From positions 1 to 64,000 of the forward strand of contig JBBATH010000012.1 in the NCBI GenBank assembly GCA_040398845.1: a stretch of 64,000 nt of DNA, in the 5' to 3' direction. Every line of letters begins with the position of its first letter. The stretch's first letter is position 1. Source of the DNA: WLND01 sp040398845 (GTDB lineage Bacteria; Actinomycetota; Actinomycetes; S36-B12). The notes below the pieces were generated by a model. That model had not been told where the DNA came from. It saw only the letters and a list, made by a program, of their open reading frames with translations, and ran no database searches. A program made the position numbers and the translations under genes. Of the stretch, positions 24,997-33,910 are shown piece after piece.

Positions 24997-26040
24997 ATGC
25001 CCGATCCCCGGCGTATTGCCTCGACGTCGCAGGCGATCACCCGCCTCGGCTCATTTGGGCCGATCACGCGAGGCGCCGCATTTTCGCACGGGCTCACCGA
25101 GGGTCAGGTGCGCGCGGCGCTTGCGGCCGGCAGTCTCGTCACCGTTCAGCCAGGCACCCTGCTGCCTCGGCAGGTTTGGCTCGAGTCGAACGAATCCGGC
25201 CGACATTTCCTCGCACTCGAATCGGCCCTACTCAGGCATCCATCGGCTATCGCCAGTCATCGATCCGCGGCGCTACTCCTGCAACTGCCGTGGAACGACA
25301 GCCCAGTAGGCACCTACCTCGACTCCACACTCGGTTACGTCCCGATCGTCGAGATCACCCAGCCCGGCGTCGGACGCCGCCAGCCTCGACTACGCCTGTA
25401 TTCCGGGATCGTGCCTGATGATCAGCGAGCGCACTCACTTGGAATGCCGGGGACCTCGACCGGACGGACGGTCTTGGATCTGGCCCTGCAGATGCGGTCA
25501 CCACAGGCCATCGCCATCCTTGACGTCGGACTCCGCCGGCTCACTCTTGAGGCCAATCGTGGCGTCGACGCGCGTCAGGCAGCCCAATCGATAGTGGCGC
25601 GCGCCGCCGCTACTGCTCATCTCGCCCAGATTCTGGGTGAGATGAGTGGGCGACGCGGGGTTGTCGGGCTGTCACGACTCCTCCCGTTTGCTGAGCCGGC
25701 GTCCGAATCGCACCTCGAATCCCTCTCGCGGTGGCAAATGCACCGAGGTCACGTGCCCCCGCCGCGCTGCGGAGTACCAGTGACGGGTGACGACGGCAAG
25801 ACCTACTGGGCGGATTTTCTCTGGCCAGATGCCAAGGTCATCGGGGAGGCCGATGGAGAGGCGAAGTATGCGTGCCGTGACGATCTGATCGCTGAGAAGC
25901 GGCGGCAGGCTTGCCTTGAGCGCGCCGGCTGGGACGTCATTCGCTGGAACTGGTTCGATGCCGTTATCCAGCCGGCCATCATGGTGGGCCGCATCAATGA
26001 GGCCCTCGGCCGTCGTCCCCGCCGTCGAGGCCGCTCATGA
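24997..26040 (+). CDS. AbiEi-like N-terminal domain plus DUF559/Vsr-like nuclease-fold protein
   Basis: 347 residues. The N-terminal 70 residues (ITRLGSFGPITRGAAFSHG, then LTEGQVRAALAAGSLVTVQPG) look like the winged-helix AbiEi-antitoxin-type domain. The C-terminal part has the DUF559/Vsr-like nuclease pattern: YWADFLWPDAKVIGEADG, a downstream Lys/Arg stretch (DLIAEKRRQACLERAGW) and DVIRWNW. Asp and the ExDG pair are the likely metal ligands. Such solitary genes occur in multiple divergent copies in actinobacteria; no AbiEii toxin is adjacent, so it is not a standard type IV toxin-antitoxin pair. It is bracketed by two related palindromes and separates two housekeeping genes, so it may be an acquired insertion. 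The ATG start is the first in a sensible place. Confidence 0.75.
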   Translation: MPDPRRIASTSQAITRLGSFGPITRGAAFSHGLTEGQVRAALAAGSLVTVQPGTLLPRQVWLESNESGRHFLALESALLRHPSAIASHRSAALLLQLPWNDSPVGTYLDSTLGYVPIVEITQPGVGRRQPRLRLYSGIVPDDQRAHSLGMPGTSTGRTVLDLALQMRSPQAIAILDVGLRRLTLEANRGVDARQAAQSIVARAAATAHLAQILGEMSGRRGVVGLSRLLPFAEPASESHLESLSRWQMHRGHVPPPRCGVPVTGDDGKTYWADFLWPDAKVIGEADGEAKYACRDDLIAEKRRQACLERAGWDVIRWNWFDAVIQPAIMVGRINEALGRRPRRRGRS

Positions 26041-26060
26041 GTCCCCGAACCCCACCGGCA

Positions 26061-26117
26061 TGCACGCTACTGTCGCGAAAACGCCAAAAACGCTTGATTG
26101 CGCGACAGTAATGCGCA
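26061..26117. repeat. 57-bp imperfect palindrome, copy 2
   Basis: Same length and orientation as the element before the AbiEi/DUF559 gene; 39 of 57 positions agree without gaps, including TGTCG, CGACAGTAATG and the outer TGC/GCA. Arms pair at 14 of 18 positions. It lies 20 bp after the gene and 28 bp before the convergent moeZ stop, so it could also be a bidirectional terminator. Confidence 0.75.
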
Positions 26118-26145
26118 GGTTCAGGTCAGCGGGTTGGGGCGCCGG

Positions 26146-27336
26146 TCAGTAGGTCGGCTTCTGGGGCTCGATCTGATTCACCCAGGCCAGGACCCCACCG
26201 CCCACGTGCACCGCGTCGGTGAACCCGGCACCCTTAACGACGGCCAGCGCCTCGGCCGAGCGTCCCCCTACCTTGCAGGTCAAGATGACCCGTTTGTCTG
26301 TCGGAAGGTCGGCGAGCGCGGATCCGTCCAAGAACTTGCCCTTGGGGATGAGTATCGCCCCCGGGATTTGCACAATCTCGAACTCACCCGGCTCGCGGAC
26401 ATCGATGAGCACGAAGTCATCCTCACCGCGGTCGCGGGCGTCGAGCAGCACCTTGAGATCCTTCACCGAAATCGTCGAATCCATCGCCGCCTCGGCCGCC
26501 TCAACCGAGATCGAGCCACAAAACGCCTCGTAGTCGATGAGTTCGGTGACGGTCGGATGATCGCTGCATACCGCGCAGTTCGGGTCCTTGCGAATCTTCA
26601 CCTGGCGGTACGTCATCTCAAGCGCGTCGTAGATCATCAGTCGCCCGAGGAGTGGCTCGCCGATTCCTGCGAGCAGCTTGATCGCCTCGGTCACCTGAAT
26701 CGACCCGATCGACGCGCACAGGACGCCGAGTACCCCGCCCTCGGCGCAGCTCGGCACCATGCCGGGTGGCGGGGGCTCCGGGTAGAGGCAGCGGTAGCAG
26801 GGGCCGACCTCGGCCCAGAACACGCTCGCCTGCCCATCGAACCGGTAGATCGAGCCCCAGACATAGGGCTTCTTGAGCAGCACACACGCGTCATTCACAA
26901 GGTAGCGGGTGGCGAAGTTGTCGGTGCCGTCGACAATGAGGTCGTACTGCGCGAAGAGATCCATGACGTTGCTCGAGTCGAGCCGCACCTCGTGAACGTT
27001 CACGTGCACGAGGGGGTTAATCTCGCGGACGCTGTCGCGTGCGCTCTCTGCCTTCGATCGTCCGATATCGCTCTGACCATGAATGATCTGGCGCTGCAGA
27101 TTGGATTCGTCGACAGTGTCAAATTCGACGATTCCGAGTGTGCCAACCCCTGCCGCGGCAAGGTACATGAGGGCTGGGCTACCGAGGCCCCCCGCGCCGA
27201 CGCAGAGCACCCTTGCGTTCTTCAGCCGTTTTTGACCGGCCATTCCGACATCGGGGATGATGAGATGGCGGCTGTAGCGCCGGACCTCATCGACGGTCAG
27301 TTCAGCGGCGGGCTCCACAAGGGGAGGCAGGCTCAC
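26146..27336 (-). CDS. moeZ: MoeZ-type adenylyltransferase/sulfurtransferase (ThiF domain plus rhodanese)
   Basis: 396 residues. The ThiF/MoeB domain shows VGAGGLGSPALMYLAAAG (ATP-binding), DESNLQRQIIHG, the DGTDNFATRYLVND loop and zinc Cys pairs CYRC and CAVC. The C-terminal rhodanese domain (about 285-390) carries the active Cys in LTCKVGGRSAEAL. MoeZ activates the C-terminus of small sulfur carriers (MoaD, CysO, ThiS-like) by adenylation and thiolates them for molybdopterin, cysteine or thiocarboxylate pathways. The start is GTG with GGAG ten bases upstream. M. tuberculosis has its orthologue near the same genes. It faces the AbiEi/DUF559 gene tail to tail. Confidence 0.93.
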   Translation of the reverse strand: MSLPPLVEPAAELTVDEVRRYSRHLIIPDVGMAGQKRLKNARVLCVGAGGLGSPALMYLAAAGVGTLGIVEFDTVDESNLQRQIIHGQSDIGRSKAESARDSVREINPLVHVNVHEVRLDSSNVMDLFAQYDLIVDGTDNFATRYLVNDACVLLKKPYVWGSIYRFDGQASVFWAEVGPCYRCLYPEPPPPGMVPSCAEGGVLGVLCASIGSIQVTEAIKLLAGIGEPLLGRLMIYDALEMTYRQVKIRKDPNCAVCSDHPTVTELIDYEAFCGSISVEAAEAAMDSTISVKDLKVLLDARDRGEDDFVLIDVREPGEFEIVQIPGAILIPKGKFLDGSALADLPTDKRVILTCKVGGRSAEALAVVKGAGFTDAVHVGGGVLAWVNQIEPQKPTY

Positions 27337-27507
27337 GGTTCACTCCAGTGTCAGGGCCGGTGTAGCGGGGTGTCCCAGATCGGACGTCGCAGGATGTAAA
27401 GCAGACCTGATCATGCTAACCGCCGGGGCTCGATCGGCATTCCTCGCGTCCTCCACCTGCACAAGCTTCGCAACAGTTCAACCCGTCAACCTGCGAAGGC
27501 GGAAGGC

Positions 27508-30500
27508 CTAGTCAAGGGTCGATGCCGCACCTTGAGCAACGAGATTGCGCAGCACCCGAAGGGCCACCGACAAGGTGGCGAGATCGACATTCTCGGTGCT
27601 CGCTATCTCGTCGAGAGTCGCCCTCGCCCGTCCGAGTCCGGCAGCGTGTGCCTGCTCCCACTGCAGGATTCGATCACTCGGGTCCAGGCTGGGGTCCGTC
27701 GCGCGGCTCACCCTCGCAGTGAGGCCGGCGATCACTCCGTAGAGGTCGCTCCTCAGCGCCTGACGCGCAAGCGCGCCCCAGCGGTCGCCCCGGGGTAGCG
27801 CCGTGATGCGCATGAGCGTTTGGTCGACGTCGTAGCGTTCGGAGATCGCGAAGTAGAGCGGTACGAGACTTGCGGGGGCCTCCCCAGTGCGGACGGCAAT
27901 CTCCCCGATGTCGAGAAGGGCGAAGACGTCGAGCGCCTGTGACGCCCGCTCGGCCAGCTCTAGCGGAGCGCCGAGCTCCACGAAGTGCGCCCGGGAAAGC
28001 TCAAGTCGCTCCGCCTCCGCGCCGCGCAGTACATCGGGAATCTGATCCGCAAACTCTCGGACCACCGATTCGAATCCCCTGATCTGCGCGGCGACATCGA
28101 GGTCACTGCCGCGAGTTTGGAGGAGCCACCGGGTGCCTCGGTCAAGGAGTCGTCGGGTCTCGAGGTGGAGAGCGTCCTGCACTGCCGACGGCACGAGGTT
28201 GTCCTGGGCGTTGATGTCGTCCCACATCCGCTGGATGTCGAACACCTCAAGCGCCACCGTCGCGGCCTTCACGACCTCGACGGCCGAGGCCCCGGTTTCC
28301 TCCATCGCGCGGAAGGCGAAGGTGATTCCACCTACGTTGAGGAGTTGGTTGCAGGTGACGGTACTGATGATCTCTACGCGGAGCGGGTGATCCCAAAGCG
28401 ATTCGCCGAATCGGTCGGCGAGGGGGGCCGGAAAGTAGCGACGGAGCATCACCTCGAACCACGGATCCTCGCCGAGTCCCCCGGCGGTGAGGGCCGCAGT
28501 GAGTGAAATCTTCGCGTACGCAAGGAGCACGGCGAGTTCCGGCGAGGTCAGTCCCTGGGCAGCCGCGCCACGGACCCTGAGTTCCTCGTCGTCCGGGAGA
28601 AATTCAAGGGCTCGGTTGAGCAACCCCTGTCGCTCGAGATCGCGGATCATGCGTTGATGCACGGTGATGAGGTTCGGCGCTCCGGCTCGCGCAATACCGA
28701 GCACTACGTTTTGGGCGTAGTTGTCGTCGAGCACCTGTTCGCCGACCGCCTCGGTCATCTCGGCAAGAAGGGCATTGCGGTCGTCCATCGACATCGTGCC
28801 TGCGGTGACGAACTTGTCGAGGAGAATCTTGATATTCACCTCATGGTCAGACGTGTCGACGCCAGCCGAGTTGTCGATCGCGTCGGTGGACAAGCGCACC
28901 CCGGCCAGGGCCGCCTCGACCCGGCCGAGCTGAGTCAGTCCAAGATTTCCGCCCTCCCCCACCACCAGGCAGCGAAGATCCCCTCCGTTGACCCGGATGG
29001 CGTCATTGCTCTTGTCGCCAACATCGGCATTCGATTGGGTTTGGGCCTTGACGTAGGTGCCGATACCGCCGTTCCAGAGCAGGTCCACCGGCGCGACGAG
29101 GATCGCCCGGATCACGTCGGCCGGCGTGAGTGGACCTGTCGACTCCGGCAGGCCCAGCGCATTCAGTGCCTCAGCTGAAAGCTCTATCGCCTTCGCGGCC
29201 CGCGAGAATACCCCTCCGCCCCGCGAGAGAAGCCCGATCTCGTAATCCGCCCAGCTTGAGCGCGGCAGGTCAAACAGCCTGCGCCGCTCCCGGAACGAGG
29301 CAGCCTCATCCGGATTCGGATCGATGAAGATGTCGCGATGGTCGAATGCCGCGACGAGTCGGATGTGCTCACTCAGCAGCATTCCGTTGCCGAACACGTC
29401 ACCGCTCATGTCACCGATCCCCACCACAGTGAACGGCACGCGCTGAATGTCACGTCCGAGATCGCGGAAATGCCGCTTGACCGACTCCCATGCTCCCCGG
29501 GCCGTGATGCCCATCGCCTTGTGGTCGTACCCCACCGATCCACCGGATGCAAAGGCGTCTCCGAGCCAGAACCCGTACTCGGCAGAGATGCCGTTCGCGA
29601 GATCGGAAAACGTGGCCGTCCCTTTGTCCGCAGCCACGACGAGGTACGAGTCGTCACCATCCCGGCGAACGACGCCCGGGGGTGGGACGATGCTCCCGCC
29701 AACACGGTTGTCCGTGACGTCGAGAAGCGCAGACACGAATTCACGATATGCGCGCTTGCCCTCGGACAACCAACCGTCGCGATCAACCGATGGATCGGGT
29801 AGGCCGCGGGCAAAGAACCCTCCCTTGGCCCCGACCGGCACAATGACTGCGTTCTTCACCTCCTGAGCCTTGACGAGTCCGAGCACCTCCGTCCGGAAGT
29901 CCTCCGGTCGATCGCTCCATCGCAGACCGCCCCGGGCAACGGCACCGAACCTCATGTGCACGCCCTCAACCCTCGGGGAGTACACCCAGATCTCGAACAG
30001 CGGTCGAGGAAGGGGCATATCCGGGATCGCGCGCGGATCAAGTTTGAAGGCGAGGGCCTGGCACGCCTCACGACCACCTGCAAAGTAGTTCGTTCGAAGG
30101 GTTGCGCGGATCGCAGCAAGAAATGCTCGAAAAATGCGGTCGTGGTCGAGGCTGAGGACAGACTCAAGCTGGGCTTCAATCCTCTCAGCGAGGCTGGATG
30201 CAGCTCCTTCGCGGCCGGCTCCGTCGAGCCCAAGCTGGGGGTCGAACTGCGTCTCGAAGAGCAGGACGAGCAGTCGCACGATCGCGGGATTTCCCGTCAT
30301 GACCCGCTGGATGTATTCCTGACCGAAGGAGGATCCAATTTGCCTGAGATAGCGCGAGTAAGCGCGGACGATTACCGCCTGCTGCCACGTAAGGCCGGCC
30401 CGGACCACGAGGGTGTTGAACGGATCCGTCTCGCACTCACCGAACCAAGCGGCATGGAAAGCCTCGGTCGCCCGGCCCGGCAGCGAATCACGCTCCTCCA

Positions 30501-32358
30501 CTGAGCTCTCCGGGAGGAGCAGTCCGAAGTCCAAGACCCACGCGGGTGCACCGGCAGCTCGATCGATTACGTACGGGTGCTCGTCGAGCACCTCGACCCC
30601 CATCACCTGCAGTGTCGGGAGGATTCGAGACAAGGACATGGCAGAACCGACCCGGATTACCTTGAATCGCGTTCGGTTTGCATCGTCGCCATGATGGTCA
30701 TACCACTCAAGTGCAAGTTCGGACGGCTGAAGCCTCTCGATTGTCCGGGCATCCTTTACGGCGATAGGAGCCCGGAACTCCTCCTTGTAACCCTCAGGGA
30801 AGGCGGCCGCATACTCCGCAAGGAAGGCCGGTGCCTCGGTCTCGCCGACTGCCGCGACCGCCGCCTCCGTGAACAGGTCCTCCCAACTCTGGGTGGCCTG
30901 CGCCAGCATGCCCTCGAGCTCAGCATGATCAACATGCGGTACCGACGCACCCGGCTCAAGATGAACAACGTAGTGGAGTCGGGCCAGAACCGACTCAGTG
31001 ACAAGTGCCGTGTAGTCGACGGACACCCCGCCGAATACCTCGCGCAGCAGCCCTTCAACCCGAAGTCGCACCGGAGTCGTGTAGCGGTCGCGTGGCAGGT
31101 AGACGATGCACGACACGAATCGTCCGTAGTCGTCAACCCGCATATAGAGCTTCGTCTGACGACGCTCAAGCAGGTGCATCACGGACTCAGCCACCTCGAT
31201 GAGCTGATCCGCGTGAGTCTGGAATAGCTCGTCCCGTGGATAGGTCTCGAGGAACTGCCGCAGGTCCTTTGCACTGTGCGACCCGGGAACGAGGCCCAGA
31301 CTGTCAGTGACCCGATGGACGAGCTCGCGAAGAACGGGGATCTCGGTGACACTTTCGTTATAGGCGGAAGCAGTGAACAGTCCGAGGAACCGACGCTCGC
31401 CGATCACTTCGCCGAGATCATCGAACATCTTCACGCCGATATAGTCGAGGTGCGAGGGTCGGTGGACTGTCGAGCGGGAATTTGCCTTGCTCAGCACGAG
31501 AATCCGAGGATCCCGCGCCCGCGCCCGCACGGCCGTCGGCATGCTCGCAAAGCTGGACGATGCGTGCGGTGAACCCTTGACCGTCGCCTGGCCAGGGAGC
31601 GCGTCCCGCAGAATCCCGAGCCCGGACCCTGCGATCGCCTGGAGGGCCTCGGTGCCATCTGGGCCGCTGACGAGCAGGTATTCGCGATAGCCGATGAAGG
31701 TCAGATGATCGTCGCAAAGCCAGTCGAGGAGGTCAGCCGACTCGCGCACCTCAATATCGGGAACACTGGCCGGCGGCCTCGCCCTGAGCTCCCTGGCAAT
31801 CCTGCGGGCTTGGGCAGCCATTGGCCCCCAGTCCGATACGGTCGCGCGCACATCGTCGAGCACCCGCGAGACATGCGCGGCCATCTGTGTGTCGTCGTCA
31901 TGAGTGAAGTCCCGGTCCATCCGAAAACACATCCACGATTCGGCGACGGCCCCAGCGGGAATGGGCTCGCCGACATCGGAATCCAGGACTCGAATGAGGT
32001 TGCCGCCAGCGCCGCGCTCGACGACGAGTTGCGGGTGCATGACGAGCTTGATGGCTCGGCCATTCTTGGTGAGCGCCGCCGTCACGGAGTCGACAAGGAA
32101 AGGCATGTCGTCGGTCACGATGGCAGCTATCGTCGCGAGGCCGTCATCATCACGCCGGATCAGGACATTGGATTCCCCAACCGCGCGTCGCCGTGCAAGG
32201 TCACTCACGAGCGACACCTGCCCGATGAGTGCGGGTACGCTTACACCAGCGACGTCATCAATGGAGACGTATCTGTAGAAGCGGGGCAGAAGGAACCGGA
32301 GTTCCTCGTCCCTGTCACCGTCAAGTGCCGAGATCAGATTTTCCACCACCTGCTGCAC
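27508..32358 (-). CDS. gdh: NAD-specific glutamate dehydrogenase, large (180-kDa) class
   Basis: 1616 residues, the size of the L_180/GDH-type-4 class (M. tuberculosis Rv2476c). The reaction is oxidative deamination of L-glutamate to 2-oxoglutarate with NAD+. The long N-terminal half contains ACT-like regulatory regions; the catalytic core has GGLRWSDRPEDFRTEVLGLVK, the substrate-Lys motif PVGAKGGFFARG and the nucleotide-binding stretch VVGIGDMSGDVFGNGMLLS. A helical C-terminal domain follows. The start is GTG, 36 bases from the divergent DUF2505 gene. In mycobacteria this enzyme is inhibited by the FHA protein GarA; no garA lies in the window. The gene appears intact. Confidence 0.95.
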   Translation of the reverse strand: MQQVVENLISALDGDRDEELRFLLPRFYRYVSIDDVAGVSVPALIGQVSLVSDLARRRAVGESNVLIRRDDDGLATIAAIVTDDMPFLVDSVTAALTKNGRAIKLVMHPQLVVERGAGGNLIRVLDSDVGEPIPAGAVAESWMCFRMDRDFTHDDDTQMAAHVSRVLDDVRATVSDWGPMAAQARRIARELRARPPASVPDIEVRESADLLDWLCDDHLTFIGYREYLLVSGPDGTEALQAIAGSGLGILRDALPGQATVKGSPHASSSFASMPTAVRARARDPRILVLSKANSRSTVHRPSHLDYIGVKMFDDLGEVIGERRFLGLFTASAYNESVTEIPVLRELVHRVTDSLGLVPGSHSAKDLRQFLETYPRDELFQTHADQLIEVAESVMHLLERRQTKLYMRVDDYGRFVSCIVYLPRDRYTTPVRLRVEGLLREVFGGVSVDYTALVTESVLARLHYVVHLEPGASVPHVDHAELEGMLAQATQSWEDLFTEAAVAAVGETEAPAFLAEYAAAFPEGYKEEFRAPIAVKDARTIERLQPSELALEWYDHHGDDANRTRFKVIRVGSAMSLSRILPTLQVMGVEVLDEHPYVIDRAAGAPAWVLDFGLLLPESSVEERDSLPGRATEAFHAAWFGECETDPFNTLVVRAGLTWQQAVIVRAYSRYLRQIGSSFGQEYIQRVMTGNPAIVRLLVLLFETQFDPQLGLDGAGREGAASSLAERIEAQLESVLSLDHDRIFRAFLAAIRATLRTNYFAGGREACQALAFKLDPRAIPDMPLPRPLFEIWVYSPRVEGVHMRFGAVARGGLRWSDRPEDFRTEVLGLVKAQEVKNAVIVPVGAKGGFFARGLPDPSVDRDGWLSEGKRAYREFVSALLDVTDNRVGGSIVPPPGVVRRDGDDSYLVVAADKGTATFSDLANGISAEYGFWLGDAFASGGSVGYDHKAMGITARGAWESVKRHFRDLGRDIQRVPFTVVGIGDMSGDVFGNGMLLSEHIRLVAAFDHRDIFIDPNPDEAASFRERRRLFDLPRSSWADYEIGLLSRGGGVFSRAAKAIELSAEALNALGLPESTGPLTPADVIRAILVAPVDLLWNGGIGTYVKAQTQSNADVGDKSNDAIRVNGGDLRCLVVGEGGNLGLTQLGRVEAALAGVRLSTDAIDNSAGVDTSDHEVNIKILLDKFVTAGTMSMDDRNALLAEMTEAVGEQVLDDNYAQNVVLGIARAGAPNLITVHQRMIRDLERQGLLNRALEFLPDDEELRVRGAAAQGLTSPELAVLLAYAKISLTAALTAGGLGEDPWFEVMLRRYFPAPLADRFGESLWDHPLRVEIISTVTCNQLLNVGGITFAFRAMEETGASAVEVVKAATVALEVFDIQRMWDDINAQDNLVPSAVQDALHLETRRLLDRGTRWLLQTRGSDLDVAAQIRGFESVVREFADQIPDVLRGAEAERLELSRAHFVELGAPLELAERASQALDVFALLDIGEIAVRTGEAPASLVPLYFAISERYDVDQTLMRITALPRGDRWGALARQALRSDLYGVIAGLTARVSRATDPSLDPSDRILQWEQAHAAGLGRARATLDEIASTENVDLATLSVALRVLRNLVAQGAASTLD

Positions 32359-32394
32359 ACGGATACGCTATCCGCAAACTTGGAGGTTGTAGCC

Positions 32395-32895
32395 ATGGCC
32401 ACGACATTGGATTTCTCGCAGACGTACAACGCCCCCCCGGCTGCCGTCCGCGCAATGATCACCGACGACACATTCATCAATCTGCGGGCAACAAGGACTG
32501 GTGCGACGACGGTTGATTCCGAGGTGAAAGCGGAGCCCGGCGGCGGAACGACCGTCGTCGTCACCCGCACCATGCCGGCAAATGTGCCCTCGTACGCGAA
32601 GTCATTTGTCGGTGAGACCCTCACCGTCACCGAGCGTCAGGAGTGGGCGGTGCCTGCGGCTGACGGCACCGGCACCGCCGTCGCTACCGCGGAGATGTCC
32701 GCCCCTATCGCGTTTACCGGCTCAATGTCGATCACCACCGACGGCAGCGTCACCACGGTCCGCACGTTCGGCGACTACAAAGCGAGCGTCCCGTTCGTGG
32801 GCGGAAAAGTCGAGGTGATGGCCAAGGAGCAGACGATTCGCTATCTGACCAAGGAGCAGGAGATCGGGCGCGGCTGGCTCAACGGCGAGCGCTAG
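32395..32895 (+). CDS. DUF2505 domain protein
   Basis: 166 residues with the actinobacterial DUF2505 pattern: N-terminal LDFSQTYNAPPAAVRAMITD, mid-protein ERQEWAVPAADG and C-terminal EQTIRYLTKEQEIGRGWL. The family has a predicted Bet v 1/START-like fold that could bind a hydrophobic ligand; function is unknown. The ATG is preceded by GGAGG ten bases upstream. Divergent from gdh, and its last 17 bases overlap the end of the patatin gene on the other strand. Confidence 0.88.
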   Translation: MATTLDFSQTYNAPPAAVRAMITDDTFINLRATRTGATTVDSEVKAEPGGGTTVVVTRTMPANVPSYAKSFVGETLTVTERQEWAVPAADGTGTAVATAEMSAPIAFTGSMSITTDGSVTTVRTFGDYKASVPFVGGKVEVMAKEQTIRYLTKEQEIGRGWLNGER

Positions 32896-33910
32896 CCCAG
32901 ATTTCACCGGTCGGCGCGATTACTGTCGCGCCGTTGCGCCACGCCACCGGACTCGTTCGAACCGAGCAGGCGAGCACGGCTCGTCGCTGCGAGGTGTCCA
33001 TCATGTTTGCGCCAATCGCCTCGAGGTCCTCCGGGCCAGGACCAATGATGCGCACGGTCGCCCCGGATCGGGCCACGTCGTTCGCCTCAGCAAGACATGC
33101 CTTGGTAACGGCCTCACGCCACCGACGCTCCAGCCACGCTGCCGCTGACGAGGGATGATCCGTCTGAAAAGAGACCATCGGGGCAATGACGTACACCTCG
33201 TCCAGCCCTGCGTGCTCAACAACATCGACCGACGTCGCCGAGATCGCCCCGCCGTCGACGAACCGCCGCCCACCGATGCTCACGGGAGCGAACCATCCGG
33301 GGATCGAACAGGATGCCATGACAGCGCTGGCAAGCGGGGCGACGACAGACCCTGGCCTGCCGAAGACGGTGCGCCGGCCAGTCTCGTAGTCCATCGCCAC
33401 GATCCAGCACGCCTTATGACGCGACCACCCATCCATCGGTGACACTGCGTCGATGAGTCTGCCCACCCCGGCCATGGTTTTGGCGCCCTCGGGCATGAGT
33501 GCAGCGACTAGCGCCGTCCCCTGCACCCTCGCCGGATGACGAAGGCTCTCGCCGATGAGCCGCAGCGAACCCGGTGCCAGTGCTCTGGGCAGCCCCGGAC
33601 GATGCCCGCCGATCGCTGCGTCCGGGTTCCACGAAAGTCCAGCAAGTGGGCCACCTTGCACCACCTCGTCGTTGTATCGCTGGCGCAACTGTTCCGACGT
33701 GACCCCGGCTCCTAACATGGCCGCGAGGACCGAACCGGCCGACGTGCCGACGAGGACATCCGCGGAACCTGCAGCGAACCCGAACTCCTCCTCGAGTGCG
33801 AGCAGGGCACCGACCGCCCAGGTGCCGCCCAGGACGCCTCCGCCGCCAAGGATGATGCCCCGCCTAGCTTTGGGCACTGAGTGATCGAGCACGAGGGGCG
33901 CCCCTTGCAC
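32879..33910 (-). CDS. patatin-like phospholipase / lipid acyl hydrolase
   Basis: 343 residues. The oxyanion loop GGGGVLGGTWAVG, nucleophile motif GTSAGS and the catalytic Asp in FVDGGAISATS define the Ser-Asp dyad of patatin-type lipases. No signal peptide is visible, so it acts in the cytoplasm or at the inner membrane face. Its GTG shares one base with the stop of the wax-ester synthase gene (TAGTG), indicating translational coupling; a GTG eleven codons later is possible. The pairing of an acyl hydrolase with a neutral-lipid synthase suggests control of storage-lipid turnover. Near its 3' end the coding sequence contains a perfect 7-bp hairpin that matches the 57-bp palindromes over 13 bases. 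Confidence 0.9.
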   Translation of the reverse strand: MQGAPLVLDHSVPKARRGIILGGGGVLGGTWAVGALLALEEEFGFAAGSADVLVGTSAGSVLAAMLGAGVTSEQLRQRYNDEVVQGGPLAGLSWNPDAAIGGHRPGLPRALAPGSLRLIGESLRHPARVQGTALVAALMPEGAKTMAGVGRLIDAVSPMDGWSRHKACWIVAMDYETGRRTVFGRPGSVVAPLASAVMASCSIPGWFAPVSIGGRRFVDGGAISATSVDVVEHAGLDEVYVIAPMVSFQTDHPSSAAAWLERRWREAVTKACLAEANDVARSGATVRIIGPGPEDLEAIGANMMDTSQRRAVLACSVRTSPVAWRNGATVIAPTGEIWASARR

